Source: Stappia sp.
GTDB lineage: Bacteria > Pseudomonadota > Alphaproteobacteria > Rhizobiales > Stappiaceae
Assembly (NCBI GenBank): GCA_002722295.1
Contig: PBLF01000014.1
Location: 1 to 39,697 of the forward strand
DNA length: 39,697 nt
Direction: 5' to 3'
Shown: positions 16,561-23,030 of the stretch, piece by piece
Numbering within the stretch: the first letter of the stretch is position 1
Layout of the letters: each line of letters starts with the position of its first letter
Notes under the pieces: generated by a model
The model's input: only the letters and a program-made list of their open reading frames with translations
Database searches by the model: none
Told to the model about the DNA's origin: nothing
Translations under genes and position numbers: made by a program

Positions 16561-17568
16561 CTATTCGTTCGGGGCGTGAGGATCGGCAAGAGCGGCATCG
16601 GGACGGCTGATCGGTACCGCGTCCACAGAAACCCGCTCGGCAAGCGCCTTGTCGCCAAGGCGCCCCAGCAGCTCGCGGAATTTCGGGTGCATTCCTCCGT
16701 CCGAATAGGCGTGCGCCCGCACAGCCGAGCCTTCCTCGACGATTCGGTTCATTTCCCGCAGATCCGATTGCGAGTGCGCTGCGACGACGGGATTTGGCAT
16801 GGAGATGGCCGGTGGACATGCGGCGAGGGGATCCATCGGCTCGCCACCTTCAAACTCGGTGTTGAACGCGTAGCGGCCTGCGCAGTGGGAGACGCGAGGC
16901 TGCTGGCGTGTAACTTCGAAAATATCGTAACCCGTCTTGAGGTTCATCCAGTACTCGAAACTCGGATGGTATCGGTTCTTCGCCATGTTTTCAGGTGTCA
17001 TGCGGAACGGAAAAGCCTGAACCTGGAACGCCCTCTGACCGCCGTTCAACGCTTCGCGCGCCACCGCGTAGATCTCGGCCACGCCCTCGTCCGTCATTGC
17101 GAAGCAGCCGGACGACGAGCATGCGCCGTGTACCATCAACGCTTCCCCGGTATAGCCGAGTGCGGATTCGAGCCTGTTCGGATATCCGAGATTGAAGGAA
17201 AGGTAGTATTGCGAGTTCGGGTTAAGCATGCCGGCGCTGACATGATAGAAGCCTTCGGGTGCCTGACGGTCGCCTTCGTGCTTCTTCGGCCCAAGCTTTC
17301 CCGACCAGCGGCACATAGGATAGGTCTTGAGAAGCGCGAACTTGCCGCTTTTGTCGCGCTTCCAGATCTCCAGCTCGCTCTCCTGCTTGAAGATCCGAAC
17401 CAGGATCGGCGCTGACCGCGACATTGATTTGCGATTCATTTCCGCGATAAGCGTAGCCGGGACAGGCTGAACTGACCTCCCCTCCACGTCGAGCACCGTT
17501 GAAACGCACGCGGACGTGGCTAGGCCCATGACCGAAACCAGCGCGAATGCAATGATCAATCGAACCAT
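16561..17568 (-). CDS. YafK/DpaA-like murein L,D-transpeptidase family lipoprotein
   Basis: 335 residues. Signal peptide with lipobox ATSAC (Cys21). The YkuD-type domain has KKHEGDRQAPEGFYHV, His147 in VHGAC and Cys155 in SSGCFAM. This subtype in E. coli either forms cross-links or detaches Braun-type lipoproteins from peptidoglycan. The C-terminal 110 residues are an unassigned extension. It is convergent with the acyltransferase-like gene with 12 bp between the stops. Confidence 0.86.
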   Translation of the reverse strand: MVRLIIAFALVSVMGLATSACVSTVLDVEGRSVQPVPATLIAEMNRKSMSRSAPILVRIFKQESELEIWKRDKSGKFALLKTYPMCRWSGKLGPKKHEGDRQAPEGFYHVSAGMLNPNSQYYLSFNLGYPNRLESALGYTGEALMVHGACSSSGCFAMTDEGVAEIYAVAREALNGGQRAFQVQAFPFRMTPENMAKNRYHPSFEYWMNLKTGYDIFEVTRQQPRVSHCAGRYAFNTEFEGGEPMDPLAACPPAISMPNPVVAAHSQSDLREMNRIVEEGSAVRAHAYSDGGMHPKFRELLGRLGDKALAERVSVDAVPISRPDAALADPHAPNE

Positions 17569-17762
17569 AATTTAGAATGTGATCCCCGGAGGTGCATTCG
17601 GCGTTGGTGAAGAGACCAGAAACTCGCCAATGACGATTAATGGCGCGTTTACGTGACTCATCCAAGGGGCGGCAAACCGCCGCAGCACCGTGAACCGACT
17701 AGCCTCTTCACCGCCGCATCCGGTCTCCTTAACACAGGTCGGACGAAGGGAGACACATCACA

Positions 17763-17957
17763 GTGACCGAAGAACCCGAACGTCTCACTATCCGCGAGAG
17801 TGCTGCCTTGGCAAGCAGTCGCCGGTCCCGTAACGTCGTGGTTATGCTGGCGTTGGTTGCATTCGTGGCAGCCGCTTTCGGGCTTAGCTTTTGGCACATG
17901 GAAGCGGAGCTTAGCACGAGCAAAGTAGGGACGCCGGACGCGATCACCGACCAGTGA
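17763..17957 (+). CDS. Small single-pass membrane protein
   Basis: 64 residues from GTG 17763, with GGGAG about 10 nt upstream. A charged N-terminus with RSRR is followed by one membrane helix (about 25-45) and a short tail. Layout resembles the small CoxF-like proteins of rhizobial cytochrome oxidase operons, but sequence identity cannot be claimed. Confidence 0.45.
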   Translation: MTEEPERLTIRESAALASSRRSRNVVVMLALVAFVAAAFGLSFWHMEAELSTSKVGTPDAITDQ

Positions 17958-18020
17958 ATGGCGCGGGAGCGCGATGGACCTTAATTGTTGACGGTGTGAA
18001 CCCAAATCGTCGGAGCGACC

Positions 18021-18236
18021 ATGCTTGCACGCATCGCCACCTTTCTGGTTGCCGGCGTGGCCGTCTACCTTGTCTTGGCGATCATATTCTGGGTCTACTG
18101 CCTGCTCGGCGGACACAACGTCATGGAAATGGTTTATGGAAACGCCGCAACCTATGTGCTTTCTGTAGTTGCGGCGTTCGAATTCGCGTGGCTCAGACCG
18201 ATCGGATCGGACTGGGTCAGTTGGAGGCGAGACTGA
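18021..18236 (+). CDS. Small two-helix membrane protein, unknown function
   Basis: 71 residues; ATG 18021 has GGAG 6 nt upstream. Two hydrophobic segments (about 5-30 and 42-58). The last 20 bp overlap the tail of the convergent LapG-like gene. Not recognised. Confidence 0.5.
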   Translation: MLARIATFLVAGVAVYLVLAIIFWVYCLLGGHNVMEMVYGNAATYVLSVVAAFEFAWLRPIGSDWVSWRRD

Positions 18237-18807
18237 CCCACCTGTTTGGGTCGTCCGGCGACTGCCGCTTGAGATAATACAGTTCGGCTTCCTTCCACAG
18301 AAGTACCCGCGGCTCGACGTTGTCGAGGACGAAGTCGCCGTGATCGGTCACCACTGTCAGGACTGCGTGGCCGCCGCCATCGGCATCCCGGCCCACCGTC
18401 ATCAGCAGCGCCCCCAGCGGAACGCCTTTCTCGTTCAGGATCTTCCGTTTCTCCAACGCAAAATCCTCGCAGTCGCCGACTTGGTCCGGATAATCCCAGC
18501 GCTCCTCGACGCCAAAAATCTCTCTGTCCGTCAGAGGCTCCACGGTGGTGTTTACCTCGTTATTGACCTCGATGATTGTTTTCCAGAGTTCCCGTGTCAG
18601 CTCGACACTGGCTTTCTCCGGCGGACGGTTGCAGCGCTCACCATAGCGCTGGCAGTATTCGTAGTAACCGATCGGAATTGACGTGTTGCCGAAGGTTTCC
18701 ATGTTCATCGCCTGCGCCGACTGCGACGGATTGAGATGCAGTGCGTTGGCTCCAGCCGAAGCGCACGAGATTGCGAGCGCAATCGCGCCCAGAACAAGTC
18801 GATACAT
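18217..18807 (-). CDS. LapG-like periplasmic cysteine protease (second copy)
   Basis: 196 residues with a signal peptide ending near ANA (residues 1-22). The triad is intact: Cys113 in GDCEDFAL, His147 in GHAVLTV and Asp162 in VLDN. It is clearly paralogous to the protein at 904-1503. Cys52 and Cys59 in the mature N-terminus match Cys45 and Cys52 of the first copy, suggesting a conserved disulfide that a DsbA-type enzyme could form. No LapD-type partner is visible. Confidence 0.82.
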   Translation of the reverse strand: MYRLVLGAIALAISCASAGANALHLNPSQSAQAMNMETFGNTSIPIGYYEYCQRYGERCNRPPEKASVELTRELWKTIIEVNNEVNTTVEPLTDREIFGVEERWDYPDQVGDCEDFALEKRKILNEKGVPLGALLMTVGRDADGGGHAVLTVVTDHGDFVLDNVEPRVLLWKEAELYYLKRQSPDDPNRWVSLASN

Positions 18808-19019
18808 TGTGACACTCTCCCCAGGTTTGCGGGAGAGACGTTAGCTGTTGGATTTGAAAATCGCGCGAAAACAAAGAGTTAGAGTTTATGCAAATTCGTA
18901 TCAAAGCACGGCTGCTATCTAAGTCCGTCGTTAACCACGGGCAGGTCTCCTCGAAATCCTTCTATTCGGACCGGCAGCATTGGCCGCCCGTCAAACTGTG
19001 CCTTTATGTGATCTGTGGT

Positions 19020-19544
19020 TCACAGACGACCGCTACCTTGGGCCCCATCCCCATTTCCATGGTGATGATCTGTCACGGACGTTCCGGCATCCAGCAGTGT
19101 GGCGGTAGCCGCAATACGTTTTCCGCTATCGAATACCAGCGTCAACTCGACAGCATCTCCGGACGAGAGCGCTTCTTTCGGCTGGGTTAGCAATAGATGC
19201 ACACCGCCGGGTCGCATTAAAAGCTCCGCGTTACCGGGAATGGGTAATATACCTTCCACCCGGCGCTTTCTCGCGATACCGCCGTCTTGCTCCATCTTGT
19301 AGATGGCGACGGACTCGAAAGCAGGGCTTTCAACAGACACGAGGTTTGCCTGCAAGCGTTTCCCGTTCCAGACAACCAAATAGCCCGCTGCGCTCGCCCG
19401 TCCGATAGTTGGCAAGACGATCTCTGCGTGCTCGACCGAGAGCTCGTCGGACGCAGCCTTGTGCGATGGCGCTCTTTCGGTCGCGTGCGCCGCCGCGATC
19501 GGCACCAGGAGCCCAAGGACGAATGTTGGCAACAGACGCATCAT
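19020..19544 (-). CDS. PCu(A)C-family protein with degenerate motif and His-rich tail
   Basis: 174 residues; signal peptide ends near AHA (residue 21). The fold signature is retained (RASAAGYLVVWN, GGVHLLL), but the first copper His is Tyr (VAIYKM), the middle Met is missing from the usual place, and HxM reads HLL. A new run DHHHGNGDG at the C-terminus may supply metal ligands. It is transcribed leftward from a MerR-type operator and divergently from merR, so it is probably the most direct target of the regulator. Confidence 0.78.
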   Translation of the reverse strand: MMRLLPTFVLGLLVPIAAAHATERAPSHKAASDELSVEHAEIVLPTIGRASAAGYLVVWNGKRLQANLVSVESPAFESVAIYKMEQDGGIARKRRVEGILPIPGNAELLMRPGGVHLLLTQPKEALSSGDAVELTLVFDSGKRIAATATLLDAGTSVTDHHHGNGDGAQGSGRL

Positions 19545-19573
19545 GACAGCTCTCCCTCTATGTAATTGGGGTA

Positions 19574-19604
19574 ATCGTGTGACCTCAAGCTGCTAGAGGG
19601 TAAA
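19574..19604 (-). promoter_or_regulatory. MerR-type promoter/operator E (PCu(A)C-like gene)
   Basis: On the minus strand: TTTACC (19599-19604), 19-bp spacer, CACGAT (19574-19579). The dyad ACCTCAAGCTGCTAGAGGG (19582-19600) aligns base for base with operator D, with three changes. The hexamers are weaker than at B-D. Confidence 0.68.
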
Positions 19605-19681
19605 GGTTCATCACGAACTCTGCGGCTTGATAAGCGCGTCATCTGTTGCGGCAAATGTTCCCATTGCTGGATGCCTGCAAT

Positions 19682-19700
19682 ACCTCTAGGCTCTATAGAA
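19682..19700 (+). promoter_or_regulatory. Weaker operator F before merR
   Basis: ACCTCTAGGCTCTATAGAA: left arm matches the consensus in eight of nine bases, right arm is degenerate. It lies 27 bp before the merR start. No well-placed hexamer pair with 19-bp spacing is visible, so it may serve autorepression rather than activation. Confidence 0.45.
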
Positions 19701-19726
19701 ATCATGGAACTGCTGTGAGACCTGTC

Positions 19727-20140
19727 ATGCTGACGATTGGAGTCCTGTCCCGGCGCACGGGCGTCAAGATACCGACCATACGTTATTACGAGCAGATGGG
19801 CCTTCTGGCTCCACCCGAGCGCTCGGAAGGGAACCAGCGCCGGTACACTCCAGAGGAACGCGACCGCCTCGCATTCATCAAGCACGCCCGCGATCTCGGG
19901 CTGAAGATCGAGGCAATACGCGAGTTGATTGAACTCAGTGCACACCCGAACCGGCCGTGCGCCGATGCGGATCGGATAGCAGCAGAGCAGTTGCAGGCGG
20001 TGCGCGACAAGATCAACAGGCTTCGCCGATTGGAACGCGAACTGGCGCGAATCGCCGCCGGTTGCGAAGGCGAGCAGATCAAGGACTGCTACGTGTTCCG
20101 CGCGCTCGCCAGCCATGATCTGTGCGACGACGAGCACTAA
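19727..20140 (+). CDS. MerR-family heavy-metal-responsive regulator (ZntR/CadR/PbrR-like)
   Basis: 137 residues. N-terminal winged helix with GVLSRRTGVKIPTIRYYEQMGLL, then ERSEGNQRRY, and a dimerisation helix. Cys78 lies where ZntR and MerR have the divalent-metal Cys (CueR has Ser), and a C-x7-C pair (Cys113, Cys121) forms the metal loop. A third Cys (133) is near the His-containing end. This pattern favours Zn, Cd, Pb or Hg over Cu(I). ATG 19727 gives the family N-terminus; GTG 19715 is an alternative and the ribosome site is weak. The protein is the only MerR-type regulator in the window and is inferred to act on operators A-F. Confidence 0.9.
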   Translation: MLTIGVLSRRTGVKIPTIRYYEQMGLLAPPERSEGNQRRYTPEERDRLAFIKHARDLGLKIEAIRELIELSAHPNRPCADADRIAAEQLQAVRDKINRLRRLERELARIAAGCEGEQIKDCYVFRALASHDLCDDEH

Positions 20141-20740
20141 CTTGGTTGCTGTCTCGAGGTCGTGATCTCGCAGACGGCGGGTTTCCTCTCGGGCAGCTCG
20201 GCACTGGTGAGTTGGGGTCTGGACAGTACAGTCGAGGGCGTGTCGGCAGGTACGATGATCTGGCGGCTGCACGGCGAGGAGGCCGAGATCGGCCGTCGCC
20301 GTGTGCTCTGGCGCAAGAAGGTCGCCCTTTCGGTTATTGCCGCCGCTTTCTGGATCGTCGTCGCCTTCATTCTCTACGAGGCCACCACAAAGCTGCTGGC
20401 CCAGGAGGCACCTGGTTTCTCGGCTGTCGGTATCGGCGTCCTCGTGGCGTCGCTCTTCGTCAATCCCGTGCTCGCTTGGGGCAAGTATCACTATGGCAAG
20501 AAGCTGGATTCCGCCGCGCTCATCTATGACGCGAAGGACACACTGATCTGCCAGTACCAGACGATCGTCGTGCTCATCGGCATCGGTCTTACACAGGCTA
20601 TGGGCTGGTGGTGAGCCGATCCGGTCGCGGCGCTCGCGATCACGCCATATGTCGCGTGGGAGGGCATCAAGGCGAGCCGGGATGCCTGGAAGATCGACCC
20701 CGACCGGGATGCGCTCGAGGGAAGGGCAGCGCATGGGTAG
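20141..20740 (+). pseudogene. Broken cation diffusion facilitator-like transporter
   Basis: The frame from 20162 encodes a CDF-like membrane protein (SGSSALVSWGLDSTVEGVSAG, KYHYGKKLDSAALIYDAKDT). It meets TGA at 20612-20614 exactly inside a motif normally read GWWWADP; reading on gives ADPVAALAITPYVAWEGIKA and ends at TAG 20738. The first membrane helix is also incomplete: family-like sequence (CCLEVV) extends upstream of GTG 20162 to the merR stop, without a start codon. It is therefore a 5'-trimmed and nonsense-interrupted gene. Metal efflux is known for the family, but this copy should be inactive unless the stop is read through. Confidence 0.75.
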
Positions 20741-20811
20741 CCCACGCGAACGACGTCGCATACGAAGGTCAACCGGCGCAAAGGCGACCCGGAAACATTA
20801 GGAGTGAACGA

Positions 20812-21312
20812 ATGAGTTTTATGAAAGCCTTCCTGCTCGGGCTGGTGCTAGCCATGGCGGCGCAGGGCGCGTCCGCTCATGACTACACCGCCGGTGCACT
20901 CAAGATCGATCATCCTTGGGCGAGAGCGACGCCGCCTGGCGCGCCGGTCGCCGGCGGGTATCTCACCATCACGAACACGGGGACTGAGCCCGATCGGCTG
21001 CTCGGCGGATCGTCGGATGGAGCAAAGGCCGTCGAGATACATGAGTCGACCGTGGTCGACGGCGTGGCCCGGATGCGTCCGGTCAAGGAAGGAATCACCA
21101 TCGCACCGGGAGAAACGTTGAAGCTGGAACCGGGCGCCATGCATCTCATGTTTATCAATCCGGACAATCCGCTGAAGCATGGCGATCGCTTCTCCGCAAC
21201 GATCACGTTCGAAGCCGCCGGTGATGTTGCGCTCGGATTCGCGGTGGTGCCGATGGGAGCGACACCAGAGGCGACCGCCGATCATGAAGGTCACGGGGAA
21301 GCATCCGAATGA
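20812..21312 (+). CDS. Periplasmic copper chaperone PCu(A)C (canonical motif, second)
   Basis: 166 residues with signal peptide ending SAHD (about residue 22). Full ligand set: His77 in VEIHES, Met88, His111 and Met113 in AMHLMF. The C-terminal tail DHEGHGEASE adds His residues. AGGAG 7 nt before ATG 20812 fixes the start; the frame is open further upstream into the CDF remnant but without signals. Its stop overlaps the ancestral start of the SCO gene (ATGA at 21309). Confidence 0.9.
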   Translation: MSFMKAFLLGLVLAMAAQGASAHDYTAGALKIDHPWARATPPGAPVAGGYLTITNTGTEPDRLLGGSSDGAKAVEIHESTVVDGVARMRPVKEGITIAPGETLKLEPGAMHLMFINPDNPLKHGDRFSATITFEAAGDVALGFAVVPMGATPEATADHEGHGEASE

Positions 21313-21335
21313 AGCTTCTCTAGATTATCCGCATC

Positions 21336-21932
21336 ATGGCATGGAGTGCGGTGGTTGTAGTTGGCGGGATTCTTCTGGCGGCCAGTGGCTTGTTGCCCGG
21401 GCTCGACCGGCCAGGCACATCCCCAACCACCAGCACCGGCGTCGCCGCCGTTGGTGGGCCGTTCGAGCTGACGACACATCTGGGCAAGACCGTGACAAAC
21501 GAAGACCTGGAGGGCAGACCTTATCTGGTCTTTTTCGGCTTTACCCATTGTCCCGATATCTGTCCGACGACACTGTTTGAACTGACGAGCCTGTTCGACG
21601 ATTTGGGACCGGCGGCGGACAAGATCATGCCGCTCTTCATCACCGTCGATCCCGAGAGGGACACGCAAGAGCTTCTGGCGAGCTATCTGACGTCCTTTGA
21701 CGACCGCATCATTGCATTGCGTGGTACCAAGGATCAGACCGAACAGGCCGCAAAGGCGTACGCCGCCTATTACGAGCAGGTGCCGCTGGAAGGCGGAAGC
21801 TACACCATGGACCATACCGCCGGCGTCTACCTGATCGATGCCGAAGGGAATTTCATGGGCATGCTGGACAGCCATGAGCCACGAGAAACCCAACTGCAAA
21901 AACTTCGCCGGCTTGCCGGCACGGCAGACTGA
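21336..21932 (+). CDS. SCO1/SenC-family protein (second copy) with nonsense codon near original start
   Basis: 198 residues from ATG 21336. Membrane anchor (about 3-20), Cys72 and Cys76 in CPDICP, and distal His in MDHTAGVYL (about 160). The expected start is ATG 21309, which overlaps the PCu(A)C stop and reads M-K-L-L then TAG (21321-21323), then I-I-R-I into ATG 21336 in frame. The amber codon removes the coupled start, leaving the internal ATG with no clear ribosome site. The anchor and the domain remain complete, so reduced rather than lost function is possible. Confidence 0.83.
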   Translation: MAWSAVVVVGGILLAASGLLPGLDRPGTSPTTSTGVAAVGGPFELTTHLGKTVTNEDLEGRPYLVFFGFTHCPDICPTTLFELTSLFDDLGPAADKIMPLFITVDPERDTQELLASYLTSFDDRIIALRGTKDQTEQAAKAYAAYYEQVPLEGGSYTMDHTAGVYLIDAEGNFMGMLDSHEPRETQLQKLRRLAGTAD

Positions 21933-21948
21933 ACCAAGGAGAAACACC

Positions 21949-22416
21949 ATGTCACCGCTTCGCAGAACCGGATTTGCATTCATCGCCTCGCTCATGATGG
22001 GCGGAACCGCGCTCGCCGCCGCGCAGCACCTTGAAGTGCTGTCCACCAATGGCTGCGGCTGCTGCATCGCCTGGACGAAGCACATCGAGGAAAATGGCTA
22101 CACAGCCGAGATCGAACATCTGCCCATGGCCGACCTGATGCAGGAGAAGATCAAGGCCGGCTTGCGGCCGGGTCAGACGAGCTGCCACACTGCCATGATC
22201 GAGGGCTATGTTATCGAGGGCCACGTACCTGCGCGCGAGATCGACCGCCTGCTGGCCGAGCGCCCGGACGCGATCGGACTGGCCGTGCCCGGCATGCCTT
22301 ACGGATCGCCTGGCATGGGCGAGCCCGGGCCTGACGCAGACCCGTATGATGTCCTGCTGGTGCGCCGCGACGGATCGACCGAGGTGTTCGCCAGCTATCC
22401 CGACGGCCGGGACTGA
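21949..22416 (+). CDS. DUF411 periplasmic metal-binding protein
   Basis: 155 residues, signal peptide ending near AAA (25). The DUF411 (CopG-like) domain shows CGCC (Cys36, 38, 39) and a second Cys in TSCHTA (about 78), followed by GYVIEGHVPA and the Met/Gly-rich GMPYGSPGMG loop. Members are found in copper and silver resistance clusters and are thought to bind metal in the periplasm. AAGGAG 7 nt before ATG 21949 decides the start, 16 bp after the SCO gene. Confidence 0.9.
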   Translation: MSPLRRTGFAFIASLMMGGTALAAAQHLEVLSTNGCGCCIAWTKHIEENGYTAEIEHLPMADLMQEKIKAGLRPGQTSCHTAMIEGYVIEGHVPAREIDRLLAERPDAIGLAVPGMPYGSPGMGEPGPDADPYDVLLVRRDGSTEVFASYPDGRD

Positions 22417-22424
22417 AACCGGTC

Positions 22425-23018
22425 ATGTTTTCGTTCGAAGCCGTCTCTGCCGCGGTCGTGCTTACCTATATGGCGCTGTTCCTGATGTCGACCGTGTGGG
22501 CTGGCCGGGCGTCAGGGCGATCCGTCTGGCTTTTCGGCAAAGGACCGGAGAGACAAGGGCTTCCGGCGCTACTGTTTCGCATCTCGTTCGGCGGCGCGGC
22601 GATCTACGCCCTGGTAGCCCTGTTCCTCGGTGGCGCGCCTGCCGGTCCGATGCACGTTGCGCTCTTCGGCGGCCAGCTCGCGCCGATCGGAACACTGATC
22701 GTACTCGCTGGGGCCGCGCTGGCGCTCTACTCGCAGGTCTATATGGGGCGCTCCTGGAGAATCGGGGCGGCGTCCGGTGAACTGGGCCGGATCGTGAGGA
22801 CGGGTCCGTTCGCATTCTCCCGCAATCCCATCTTCGTCGGCCAGATGATGCTGTTCATCGGCCTCTTTCTTGCGCTGCCTAGCCTGACAACCCTTGCCCT
22901 TGCTCTGGCGCTGGTCGTGGCTGTTCTCTTGCAGGTCCGGATCGAGGAACGTGTTATGGAACGCGACCTTGGCACGGAATACCTGAATTACCGCCGAGCG
23001 GTACGCCGGTGGCTTTGA
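22425..23018 (+). CDS. Isoprenylcysteine carboxyl methyltransferase-like protein (second copy)
   Basis: 197 residues, five or so membrane segments. Family signature TGPFAFSRNPIFVGQMM and EERVMERDLGTEYLNYRRAVRRW at the C-terminus. It is longer at the N-terminus than the copy at 4309. The gene starts 8 bp after the DUF411 stop, so it belongs to the merR-downstream operon. Substrate unknown. Confidence 0.82.
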   Translation: MFSFEAVSAAVVLTYMALFLMSTVWAGRASGRSVWLFGKGPERQGLPALLFRISFGGAAIYALVALFLGGAPAGPMHVALFGGQLAPIGTLIVLAGAALALYSQVYMGRSWRIGAASGELGRIVRTGPFAFSRNPIFVGQMMLFIGLFLALPSLTTLALALALVVAVLLQVRIEERVMERDLGTEYLNYRRAVRRWL

Positions 23019-23030
23019 GGGTGCCGGCCA

